From contig OY292276.1 of NCBI GenBank assembly GCA_958496175.1, positions 53,829,080 to 53,893,079 on the forward strand: a stretch of 64,000 bases of DNA, in the 5' to 3' direction. The translations under genes were made by a program, and so were the position numbers. Source of the stretch: Sisyra terminalis. Lineage: Eukaryota; Arthropoda; Insecta; Neuroptera; Sisyridae. Shown here piece by piece: positions 35,346 through 45,292 of the stretch; position 1 is the stretch's first letter; each line of letters starts with the position of its first letter. The notes below the pieces were generated by a model that saw nothing but the letters and a program-made list of their open reading frames with translations, was not told where the DNA came from and did not search any database.

Positions 35346-36339
35346 TAAAAAATATTTAGAATTTCCTGAGATCGGCTATAATCGAACTGGCTATATAAAT
35401 AGCAACTTTGAACTTGGTTGTTTAAATACTTGATGAAAAAAAATGGAAACGATAATTTATTCGATCACGAATGATTTCAATGACAACAAAGCGATCAAAG
35501 TTTTTCCTACATCTCCACAAATATAATATTATGTTCGACCGGAATACAATGTGGTTGTCGTTACGATACCGTAACGTTTTTGATGATATCCGATCAAGCG
35601 GATTACATGATGCCAAGATTCACACGGAAATTGTCGTTTCTATATTTCACGCTGTGGGAGAATTAAATATCATAAATTCAACATAAAACTATAATAATTT
35701 TGCTTAGCATTTATTTTTTTTTGTTCTCAAAAGAAAAATATTAAGAATTTGCGTGGAAAAATATGTAGATTGTTGGGTTCTTTTCCCCAAATATACTTCT
35801 TGGATAATGGCAATGTTTAAATTTTTTGTGTAATATGAGGAACAAATTATAAGCAAGGCTTTCTTAATATGAGTAGGGACTTGTATAAAAAAATTATTAT
35901 TAGATTTGTAAACTTCCGATATTCTGATGCCCGCTTTCTTATAAATTTAGTTGGAGGATGGATTTGTCGTAGACTTGTAGGGGAAGCCAATTCTTGAAAA
36001 AGTTTGGTAACTGAAACCAGGATAAATTCAGTGATAGAATAGGATAATACTGAGTTTTTCTACTTTGAATGATATCTGAAACAGGATAGGAAAATAAAGA
36101 GAATTGGGTTGGAAAATTCTCAACAATGACATCTATTATCGATCCACCATTGATTTGATGAAATATAAGTCTATTTTTTTATATTTATTGTTATAAATAC
36201 GACTTGTTTGCGATAATGTATCGATCTTAGTCACATTACATCAAACGAAGAACACCATGGCCAAAATGCAACTATGCACTTTCCAGTAAAAATGCTGTTT
36301 ATTTTGTTAAGATCGCTTAGTAATTTGAAATATTATATT
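35346..36339. other. No recognisable gene
   Basis: Contains a perfect short hairpin CGTTAC-GATAC-CGTAACG (about 35560-35580) that resembles hammerhead stem II of the 34.1-kb family but lacks both core blocks. No gene seen. Confidence 0.45.
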
Positions 36340-37040
36340 AGGTTGGGAAAAAAATCTGTTATTTTTTCGTGAAATTCTGAGCTTTATTTAATATGTTTTG
36401 GATTTTCCAATTTGGGTCAAATATACACCGTTTTGTTGTATAATTTGTCGCCATTTTAAAGATAACTTCATAATGCTTCTCTAATAGAACTCTTGGTCCC
36501 CATTTGGCTTTTCTTCTGCAAAGAAGTCTTGCATTACCGTGTGGCAGCATAGAATTTTCTCTGTTAATAGTTCTTGATCACTTTTGGGTATTTGGTTGGT
36601 CAATCAAAATTGATTAGGAATATTTGACAGTTTTTTGACTTTCTGGCATACATTTGGTACCATTTCTTCCCTTCACTTCTTATTGGTTAAATTTTTTGCC
36701 ATTCTTCGTTGGTATCAGTTGGTGAACTGAAAATTATCGAATTTGAATCTTACAAACTCATTTGGCATTAATGAACATCTAATGCACGTTAAATAATCAT
36801 TGAAGAAAAAATTAGTATTAACTTTGCGTTGCTATCCTACTCGAAGAGCATATATTAGTGAATTTGTATACCATCGGGTTTTTAGTCTTACTATTTTAAT
36901 ATAGATTTCGGAATAAATATTATTTTGTATATCACTCTAATCATAAAATGTCTTTAGTACCACTTTGAAATAATGTATTAGCAGATATTTGGCAATTAAA
37001 TGACTATAGGTTTAGAAATGAAATTATTTTCTATTACTAT
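36340..37040 (-). mobile_element. Mariner-like non-autonomous copy
   Basis: Left edge TTAGGTTGGGAAAAAAATC is a typical mariner end. Read on the minus strand, the interior matches the 63.2-63.8 kb copy (ATACCCAAAAGTG, GAGAAAATTCT, GGTAATGCAAGACTT, GAAGAAAAGCC) and the ends at 8.9, 50.4 and 51.1 kb. A 63-codon frame (36359-36550) contains HGNARL, reminiscent of the mariner HDNARPH block, but the rest is not recognisable. The right end, around 37020-37040, is degraded. Confidence 0.55.
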
Positions 37041-37373
37041 ATTACATTTTTTTCGATTTTAGGCTTAAGATTTTATGGTTTTTAATATTAATATACTTTT
37101 CTTTTCTGTTTTAGGTAAGTACCAGTCATTTTCCAGTCAAGGAGAGGGTAATTGTTAAACTCTAATTAGTCAATAAGTAAACTTAATTTTTACTAAAACT
37201 ATTGGAACAAACCAACCTTGAATCAGTAAGTACATATAATCAGTTTAAAAGTATTTATTCGTATTAAACTCATTTATTTATAAATTGCAATAGAACCTTG
37301 TATTTTATTGTGTGAACTTTATTGCTTCTCCAATCATATTAAACATATCAACAATATACTCAATTGATGTTTC
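36812..37373 (+). repeat. Dispersed repeat, copy A
   Basis: About 560 bases, from TTAGTATTAACTTTGCGTTG to TGATGTTTCGT, recur at 51088-51732 in the same orientation with few substitutions (TTCTGTTTTAGGTAAGT, AACCTTGAATCAGTAAGTAC, GCAATAGAACCTTG). The repeat starts inside mariner-like sequence and continues well beyond it, so either a larger element or a segmental duplication was copied. Copy B carries about 40 extra bases around 51350-51390. Confidence 0.8.
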
Positions 37374-37732
37374 GTTGGTCGACCAAAATTGATTACAAAT
37401 ATTTCACAGCTCTTCAAAAGTTTAACATGAATTTGATACTACTTCTTTCCTAATCTTATGAGTAAATTTTTTCGCATTCGTCGTTGGTACTACTTGGAGA
37501 ACTGAAAATTATCGAATTTAGTCTTAAAAAATCTCATTTGGTATTAATGAGCATCTATGGCTCTTAGATAAACCTTGAAAAAAAAGACATTTTAAGTTTA
37601 ATTGTGATTAGTTTTAAAAATTAATTTCCATAGGGTGAAAATTTTACTATGATAAGTATAATCCAGGAGTGCCATAAGCGTGGCATAGGTGAATTCACAA
37701 ACGAGGTCTCCTGAAGTTAGAATTAGATGTAG
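37374..37732. other. No recognisable feature
   Basis: Short stretch with weak similarity to the mariner-like family (ATTAATGAGCATCTA); nothing else. Confidence 0.4.
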
Positions 37733-38644
37733 GGGAACCTGGGGCGAAACGGGGTACCTAAACTTTAATTACAATTTACGAGAAGTTTAAAGAAACAATC
37801 TCATTGTTTTGTAGTTTATATATTTATTTAATTCATGCTCTACAAATAAAAAAAGGTTTAATTGATTTAAATTAATAATTAATATTAAAAAAATAGATTT
37901 CAAAAACAAATGAAAATTTCCCATTCTGCCCCACCCTCTGGGGCAGAATGGAAAATGAGCCTGAGGCGCAATAGGATACTTGTTATTGGCTTAGTTCGCA
38001 GATGAAGACACTGTCATCATCGTGTTTAGCCCAGCACATGCCAAATGTGCTCATTTTTGACAAATACTCCAGGAACACCAGCTTTCATTAGATTTGGAGT
38101 ATAAATCCTGACAGTATAAGCAGATTACCTCTGCATCTTCCGACCTTTCTTATATATGGACTGTCGGCTAGTTTTTCTTATATATGTACGCACTATCTGC
38201 TGATAAAATAAAAATGTCTATCTGAATAGAAAATACTATCCGAATGGTATATCCCATTCCGCCCCACCCATTGTGCCCCAAAGCACTTTTCACACAAGCA
38301 CGACTATTATGGCAGGATATATTGGTTATATTTAAATTATCGCTGAGCTTTTAGTTAGTCAACAATATGTTTTAACAAACATGTCATGATAACATTCAAA
38401 CAAAAAATAGAACATAGGATAATTACCTTAGTGTTACTTTGCAAAAATTAGAATTCGGAAACGTTTATTCCGACTTTTGATAAAAATATAAACAACTGCA
38501 CTCTTTACTGGCGATAGCCAATTTTTATAATGCAGCACAGGTAATTGAACACGGAGTATGATTTTTACGCGTTTTTGTCACCTGTAGCAAGCGCTAACTC
38601 CAGTTCCCATCCTGCCTCGGTACCCCATTTCGCCCCGTGTTCCC
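37733..38644. mobile_element. DNA element with GGGGCG-type inverted ends
   Basis: Left end GGGAACCTGGGGCGAAAC then GGGGTACC (37733-37758); right end GGTACCCCATTTCGCCCC then GTGTTCCC, its inverse with 3 mismatches in 26. TA follows both outer edges if one base is added (TA-GGGGAAC...GTTCCCA-TA), compatible with a TA-target superfamily. Near the left is a perfect 13-bp hairpin CCATTCTGCCCCA/TGGGGCAGAATGG. No transposase domain recognised. Confidence 0.6.
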
Positions 38645-38816
38645 ATACATTGATATTTCGCAACATATTTTAATTTTTTGAATATTTTGTGTCCCTCGAA
38701 ATTGTATTATTCTTTTGGCCAATTCGATCCTAAGGTCGCTATTAGTCCGGGACTGGAAGCTTACTGGGAATGTTCCTGTTTTCTTCAGTACTTCTTTAAA
38801 CGTAATATTAGTCAAC

Positions 38817-38938
38817 ATTTTTATAATGCAGCACAGTTAATTGAACACTGAGTATGATTTTTACGCGTTTTTGTTGGTAACAAGCGCTAATTCCATTTCT
38901 CATCCTGCCCCGGTACCCCATTCCACCCCGTGTTCCCA
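38817..38938. mobile_element. Extra right-end copy of the GGGGCG family
   Basis: TTTTTATAATGCAGCACAG...AATTGAACAC...GAGTATGATTTTTACGCG...CCCCATTCCACCCCGTGTTCCC repeats the right 125 bases of the preceding element. Between the two ends (38645-38816) a 74-codon minus frame shows no clear family. Confidence 0.65.
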
Positions 38939-39256
38939 TAACCCAATTTTTTATACTTTAGTAAAAAAAAGTGTGAAAAAAAATCGATAAAATATCGATA
39001 TATTGAGGATTCTTGAGTGCATATCGTCGATTTTTATGATTTTCAATGGTAAAAAGATAAAAAAGGCTGTGGAATATAATTTTAATTGTACTAGAAAATT
39101 AAGTTGACTACTTTTTGTGCAATGATAAAACGTTTTATGCTATAAAAATGCTTTTATAAGTGCATTTAGACGACCAAGAAAGGAGAATATGAACACAAAC
39201 CCAAAGTAATCGGGTTCCTTTTGCTACAATAGACTTGACTATACGCATGCAGTACA
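38850..39256 (+). repeat. Duplicated segment, copy A (left part)
   Basis: Together with 41681-41722, this is one of two tandem copies. It shares with 41735-42213 the words GAGTATGATTTTTACGCG, ATCGATAAAATATCGATATA, TGCATATCGTCGATTTTTAT and ATACGCATGCAGTACA, with few differences. A Helitron interrupts copy A after 39256. Confidence 0.85.
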
Positions 39257-39376
39257 TCTATACTAATATATAAAATTCTTACGTCTGTCTGTACATTTCG
39301 ATTTTGAACCCAATTTTAGGGTAAATATTTGTTTCAAGAGGCCCTTATTCTAAATTTAACATTTTTAAAATTTTTA

Positions 39377-39402
39377 TCTGTCTGTCTGTCTGTCTGTGTG
39401 TC
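39377..39402 (+). repeat. (CTGT)n microsatellite
   Basis: Five TCTG units followed by GTGTGTC, close to the Helitron 5' end. Confidence 0.9.
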
Positions 39403-39714
39403 CCGATTTAACTAAAGAACGGAACAACCGAATTTAATGAAATTTGGTATTAAGGTACAACACAATTTCCCACAGACTATAGGCTACTTATCATTCCAAA
39501 AAAATATTAAGAGAAGGTATTCCTTAGGGATGAAAACATAAATTTTTACACTAGATAGGTGAGTTATATATCATTGAAAAGATAATTTAAAATTAAAAAA
39601 TAATTTGTAAAAATATTTTAAGTTGAACTAATAAAAAGCACAGTAAATTCAATTTAAAATTTAAAAAATTGCCTCTTGAAAATATAAACCTTTAAATATC
39701 ATAGACACATAGTT

Positions 39715-39795
39715 GATGTTAATAGCGTAATCGCTTACGTATCGGTCATTCTGATCCTCCTAATTATAAAGACGTGGGTTCGAATCTTACAGTAA
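39715..39795 (+). other. tRNA-like stretch in Helitron
   Basis: An A-box-like TAGCGTAATCGCTTACG (39723-39739) and a B-box-like GTGGGTTCGAATC (39774-39786) lie 50 bases apart, as in tRNA genes or tRNA-derived SINEs. The anticodon arm does not form a proper 7-base loop and no acceptor stem closes, so it is at most a decayed tRNA-derived sequence. Confidence 0.3.
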
Positions 39796-39876
39796 ACTTT
39801 TTTTTATTTTTTTTTACAAAATTGTTGTTAATAGACCCTTAAAGTTGCTCAATATTGAAATATTAACAAAAAAAAG

Positions 39877-39912
39877 TAATAGTAGTAGTAGTAATAATAA
39901 TAATAGTAATAA
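39877..39912 (+). repeat. (TAG/TAA)n trinucleotide tract
   Basis: AGTAGTAGTAGTAATAATAA and following units form an imperfect trinucleotide microsatellite inside the Helitron. Confidence 0.85.
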
Positions 39913-41389
39913 AACTTTAAGTAAATACGTTTTTAAACCCGTGCATACATAAAATCCTGTATTTATATATTCCCTTTGACTAATGAAATTTTAATATTCG
40001 ATGTATTCCTTATAAAAAGTAGACATTTGTTAAGATTTTTTTGAAAATTCCTACCCTAAAAGAGTAAAAGGGGTGACTAAGTTTATATGAGAAAATGTTA
40101 AGTTAATCAACAATCGAAATTTTGAATTTAATAAGTTTAATAATTAAATAATTAAATATAAGTTTCTGTTTTTGTTATATCATTTTAGTAACAACGTTTT
40201 AAATAACGTTATTTCACTAAATTAGTATGAAAGTATATGTAGTTCTTATTCTAACAAAGCGATTTTTTATTTTTGTTTGTTTTTCAACAATCAAACATTT
40301 TAAAATCTAATTTTTATGAACCAATGATTGTGACTTGGAGCAATTATTAAACATTAAGGGAGCAATTTTTTGTCATATATTTCATTATCAATCAAAATAT
40401 AAAATCTTCCAAACTAACTTTTCTTCGGTATTCAGAAAATTTTTAAAATCAATTATTGTTCTTGAAAGTATATAAAATGTTCTTATTTCCTTCCACGTTT
40501 TCTACCTGTTTCCAACAATTTTGTATGTACTTCATGTGCGAAATCGAATTGCTTTTTAGTAATGATAATCAAAATAAGGAAGGTCATAATTTTTTCGTTT
40601 TACATTGTATTTTTCAAATAAAAGCATATTTGTGTCGACGAAATTTGGAAAATGTTTTTCTTATACGATGCAGATATATAATAAAAAAGGGTTTTTGATA
40701 ATTCCTCCCCTAAAAAAGTGGAAAAAGTGAAAAATGGTGGCAAAGTTTGTACGGCATAACGTCTATCAAACAATCGAAATTTCAAATTTAATTATCAAAA
40801 TATGTTCGTAATAGACGAAACGTTTCATCGTTTAAAATAAAACAATGTTGATTTATTATTAGATTCAAAAACGTAGGATCTGCTTAAAAATTTAAACTCT
40901 TATATATCTGAAAAAGGTTAAGTTCATAAGTTAGCATTAAGTTTTTTGGCTTTCACATATTGTAAACCTAAAAATCCGAAATACGTATTCACAAATAAAT
41001 AGATTAGTGAGCGAATATCGAGTAGCGAGCAATTCAGCGAACTAAAAGAAAATGGTTTAATTATATAGTTGAAATTCAGATATTTTAATAATAAGTGCAT
41101 AGATACACAATGGTTATACTTGATTAAGGAGGAACTGGGTTTCGTGCAATTGAACAAATTTTAATTTCGCGGTAGTTTAGTACATTGCAGTAGTGAAATA
41201 GTTTCGAGAAAAGGGTTGATTCGAGAGTCGAGACAATGAAATGTGATTTTTACTAATATTCTAAATATCTAGGCGAGTGTTTTGATAACTTTTGACTGTT
41301 TTAAGTTATAATTATGACTGACTTTATGGAACTTAAAGATAGTTTTTATTTATGTATAGATGCTGATTGATTTACAGATTAATTGATTC

Positions 41390-41417
41390 ACGGTAGGTAT
41401 ACCTACCGTAGGTATAC
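41390..41417. repeat. Overlapping perfect palindromes
   Basis: ACGGTAGGTATACCTACCGT (41390-41409) is a perfect 20-bp palindrome. It overlaps a second, GTATACCTAC-C-GTAGGTATAC (41397-41417), so the site can pair in two registers. It lies about 260 bases from the Helitron 3' end. Confidence 0.9.
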
Positions 41418-41722
41418 GATTTTTTCAGGTACTTTTTAGATATTTATAATTATTTTTTGAAAATTAATTGATCATTATATACAAATATTTTATTCTAAGT
41501 AACAGTTTATTAAATGTGTATTTTTAAAGTTGACAAAATAGTGTTTTTAAGTATGATTATGGTTTTCGTAAAAAAAATAAGAAAAATAATAATTTTTATA
41601 TACCACTACAAATAGCAAATTTAAAAAGAAAATATAATCTACACCTACGTTACGCAGACGAAGTCGCGGGGATCAGCTAGTATTAAATAAAATATATCTA
41701 CGTGTATATAATAGGTATATAT

Positions 41723-42213
41723 AGAACTGAGTATGATTGAGTATGATTTGAGTATGATTTTTACGCGTTTTTGTCACCTGTAGCAAGCGTTAATTTCATT
41801 TTCCATTCCGCCCCGGTACCCCATTCCACCCCGTGTTCCCATAATCCAATTTTTTATACTTTAGTAAATGAAAATGTGAAAAAAAATCGATAAAATATCG
41901 ATATATTGAGGATTCTTGAGTGCATATCGTCGATTTTTATGATTTTCAATGGTAAAAAGATAAAAAAGGCTGTGCACTATTATTTTAATTGTACTAGAAA
42001 ATTAAGTTGACTACTTTTTGTGCAATGATAAAACGTTTTACGTTATAAAAATGCTTTTATAAGTGCATTTAGACGATCAAGAAAGGAGAATATGAACACA
42101 AACCCAAAGTAATCGGGTTCCCTTTGTTCCAATAGACTTGACTATACGCATGCAGTACATATTAAATTAAGTATATCTACGTGTATATAATAGGTATATA
42201 TAGAACAGAATAT
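41723..42213 (+). repeat. Duplicated segment, copy B with empty Helitron site
   Basis: Second tandem copy of 38850-39256 plus 41681-41722. It starts with a short slippage (GAGTATGATTGAGTATGATT) and carries the GGGGCG-family right end (to 41841). The uninterrupted target GCAGTACA|TATTAAAT lies at 42159/42160. Confidence 0.85.
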
Positions 42214-43580
42214 GCATATATGTATAATGTAATTATAATGAAAGAGAAGCCACGTGTTCGATTCCGTTACAGCGTTCTACCTACATTAATTGGCCTTTTA
42301 GTGGGAAGTGCTTAGAGCGTAATGTAACTTACTTGTTCTTCGTGATGAGGGTTGCTCACCGCTCCGGATGTGATACAGTTAACGGAAATTCAGGTGTTGA
42401 TATAGATAATATTCAAATGATAATGCCCATATTTGTTCAAAACAAACATTGGTACATATATATCTTAAGATTAGCACAAAGATGGTAAGACGATTTGCTA
42501 GAAAAATGCAACTCCAACCGATAGGGCATAAAATATTCTATCGAGGTAAGCTTTAACAGTTGACCTTCTACATTTTCAAATAAGTTGCCAGTTTGTTGAA
42601 CTTTCAAATAGCTGAAATTCATTTCATCCAATTTTATCAGATTCCCTTGCGGATAATAAATTAAAAAGAGTAAATTAAAAATGTATAATATGGAAAAAAA
42701 CACACACACTCACAATGAATTGCCACATTGCGAATTCAAGGATATGCTTATTTTGTTGTTAATATCCCATTATTATCACGGTTTGATTCATGGCTAGAGA
42801 TATAAAAAGTAGGTATATATTATTTGGAAGTATAATTTTGATTTTTGTTAAAAAAATACAAAGGAAGAATATCCATCGTGCTATGTTTCGTTAATAATTC
42901 ACCTGTATTTATAAAAATTAAACGCAAAAACACACTACTCAATAAGCACATCAATTTTCATAACATTAGTAAAACAATGACCTCACCATTTACAAAGAAA
43001 AAAAATGTAATCGTTTTTAAATCAACAATGAATCGAAGTTTTTAATCTTTTACCCAACTTTTCTGGAAAGCAATATGTTCTTCTTTTTTTTGAAATATAT
43101 ATCTTAGGGCTAGTTTGGGCGCCTCAAATCTTCATTGATTCCCAATTTATGTGATAATTACGAATGGAGAGATTCTTGCCTTGACTACTGAATATTCGGC
43201 CAATGACTTTACGATATTTATATATATATATATACACTGACGCATACGTACGAAGAATCCGACATAAGACAGTTGTTGGCGACGATATTTTTACCTGCTT
43301 GCTTACAAAATGAACACCTTTACCAAATTAAATCAAGACCCATTTCACTTTTGCAAGCAAAAGAAGAATCGGACCGGATAAGTCTATAGAATTATCGGAT
43401 CCAACAATAGTTATTTTTGAAAATTGAAATTGAAGCAGTAGCCTTGTATTTTGGGATATTCTTGAAATGTGTTCCTATCCAAGAATGTGAAAAAATTCTT
43501 CTTTTGCTTCTGATTTTTCCACTAGTTAATGATATGCACTGTGGATTTATTATAAGTAGAAGAAATAAAAGAAGACAAAA
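42214..43580. other. No recognisable gene
   Basis: A+T-rich. A TGTTCGATTCCG word near 42255 recalls a tRNA B box, but no A box precedes it. A (TA)n tract lies at 43217-43235. Open frames overlapping 43417-43740 lie upstream of the RT fragment and may include more decayed retrotransposon sequence. Confidence 0.45.
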
Positions 43581-44365
43581 ATGGAAAGTCAATCTTATTG
43601 CATTCTGTTCCTTAAAATCAGTGGTTTACATTGGAGTAATTCATTCTCGAATCTTAAAGTTGCTATTGATCTTAATGGATCTTATGGAGACGTTTTTGAG
43701 ATGTGGTTCCATAAAAAAAAGCTTCAAATACCCTGGATAACTATGCAAACCGATAAAGCAGTCTTAAGGAGGGCAAATGCTGTTCGGGAATTATTTGCAA
43801 CTATTAAAACAAGGAAGACATCGTATCTGTGGCGTTTTCTGAAGGTCGGCTGATAAAAATTCTTCCAGCTCATAATTAAAAATAAAATTCAGGTCTGCAG
43901 AAGAATTGAAAGAAAGTAAATGTTATGCCTAAAAGATATTCGCACTTGAACTCGTATACGCATTGCCGAACAATTTAGATTAGGGGAAGATTAGAAGAAG
44001 AAGGATTAGAAGAAGAATCCTTACTTCTTTACTACAGACCTAATATTTCAATCTTCCATCGTGTTTTCTTGAATACTCCCAATTTTTCTATTAAAGCAAT
44101 TATTACTGTTAAAACAAGGAAGACATAGTACCTATGTAATTTACTGAGGGTTGACCGGTAAAAATTCTTCCTTCTTATAATTAAAAGTGAAATCGAGGAC
44201 AGCAGAAGAATTGAAAGAAAACAGATGCCATGGCTAAAGAACATTAACGTTTGCATTGGGTATACGTATTGCCGAATAGTTTAGATTAACAGAAGACTAG
44301 AAGAAGAAGGATTTAAATAAGAATCCGTACCCCTGTACAACAGATCTAATATTTCAATCCTTCAT
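43581..44365 (+). pseudogene. Non-LTR retrotransposon RT C-terminus, duplicated
   Basis: Frame 43581-43853 contains VFEMWFHKKKLQIPW, then AVLRRAN and ELFATIKTRKTSYLW. This is the C-terminal block seen in many insect non-LTR elements (FEMW.YRR.L.I.W...VLRRI...L..TIKTRKT.YLGH). Beyond the stop, further pieces (FQLIIKNKIQ, IERK, LKDIRT) continue the usual tail (LLQLI.QGKI..KR..GRR..SWL). The block from about 43795 is repeated about 305 bases downstream (from about 44097), where KTRKT and PWLKNI recur. Stops and frameshifts in both. No promoter or poly-A boundary recognised. Dead. Confidence 0.7.
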
Positions 44366-45066
44366 CGTTATTCTTAGTTACTTCTTGTTTTCCTTCAACA
44401 ACAACGGATATCATCTCTTTTCCAGTTAGCTTTTTTTTCTTCATATTTTTCAACACATGGGTGATTGCTTTTTCTTTGGGCATTTTCCGTAATACTTTTG
44501 TTTTTACCAACATTTGAAAATTCGCTGTACACTTCCTTTCTTGTTTCTTTGGTGCCTAAATTTCCGATCTATGCAGAGGTACACATCATAAATAACATTT
44601 GAGAAATCGTTTCCGGAATTTAATTTTCCAAACAAAAAATTGTTTTCATGTTATGCTTTTCAATTTCATTGGTCATATTTTCTTTTTGGGTATTAAGTTA
44701 CTGGTTGGCAAGTAAGGATTTATTGTCTTTTTTGGATACTAATTCATTGCTAGGAGGAACCAATTAGAAGGAAGGATTTCTTGGTAGAAGGTTCTCGCCA
44801 TGAAAAATGGAATTCCATGGAAGAATTTCTTTCTCAAAGCCCAACGGGATTTGCAGATTCACGATACCCTAATGTCCAGAAGTCTTGAGAAGTTTGCTTG
44901 TAAAATGGTTTTGCAATAATGAACCAAGTTTTGAGCAACTTTAATTATTAATGATTAACAAATGGTACAGTAACTTCTGAAATTTGAAAGAATACTACTG
45001 GACAAAAGCAGAGTTAAAGGGTAACTAACTACTGAAATACTTGGTCTTACAAGAAAATAAATCAAA
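44366..45066. other. No recognisable gene
   Basis: Region between two retrotransposon fragments; no motif found. Confidence 0.45.
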
Positions 45067-45292
45067 ATGGTAACGGGTCTAATAACCGGCTACTATGGAA
45101 TGAAGAAGTACCTCTATACAATAGGATTACATGTGGATGCCCCAAAATGTGGATTCTGTTAGGCAAAGGATGAAACCACTTCTCTCGTTCTATGGGAATG
45201 TGAAACTCTGAATAAATGGAGAAACGAGGAACTAAAGATAACAAGTTTGGGAACAAAATTATCGGAAAGCACCAAGTGCGACGAGTGCTGAG
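45067..45292 (+). pseudogene. Non-LTR retrotransposon C-terminal (zinc-knuckle) fragment
   Basis: Reads MVTGLITGYYGMKKYLYTIG then APKCGFC, stop, AKDETTSLVLWECETLNKWR. This matches the tail that follows RNase H in Jockey/I/R1-type elements (LLTGHCGL..HLH.IG......C..C...ETA.H.L.ECP.L...R). One in-frame stop (TAG after GFC) and a final TGA. A different non-LTR clade from the RT fragment at 43.6 kb. The opposite-strand open frame here is only its shadow. Confidence 0.7.

Larger units (their letters stand above)
39257..41680 (+). mobile_element. Helitron, 2424 bp, with matching empty site
   Basis: Starts TCTATACTAATATATAAAAT after an A and ends GGGGATCAGCTAG before a T. A decayed hairpin (ACGCAGACGAAGTCGCGG) lies near the 3' end. 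The duplicate at 42159/42160 reads straight through (GCAGTACA then TATTAAAT), proving an insertion between A and T without target duplication. No Rep/helicase is recognisable. The interior has a (CTGT)n tract, a tRNA-like stretch, a (TAG/TAA)n tract, two related blocks (about 40047-40150 and 40695-40800) and a short palindrome. Same superfamily as the 30.0-kb copy, but different internal sequence. Confidence 0.9.

Noticed and set aside
35560..35582. Hammerhead from CGTTAC-GATAC-CGTAACG hairpin
   Set aside because: Only a stem II-like hairpin; neither CTGANGA nor GAAA flanks it on either strand.
42250..42270. tRNA gene or SINE from the TGTTCGATTCCG word
   Set aside because: No A box, no acceptor stem and no repeat partner found.
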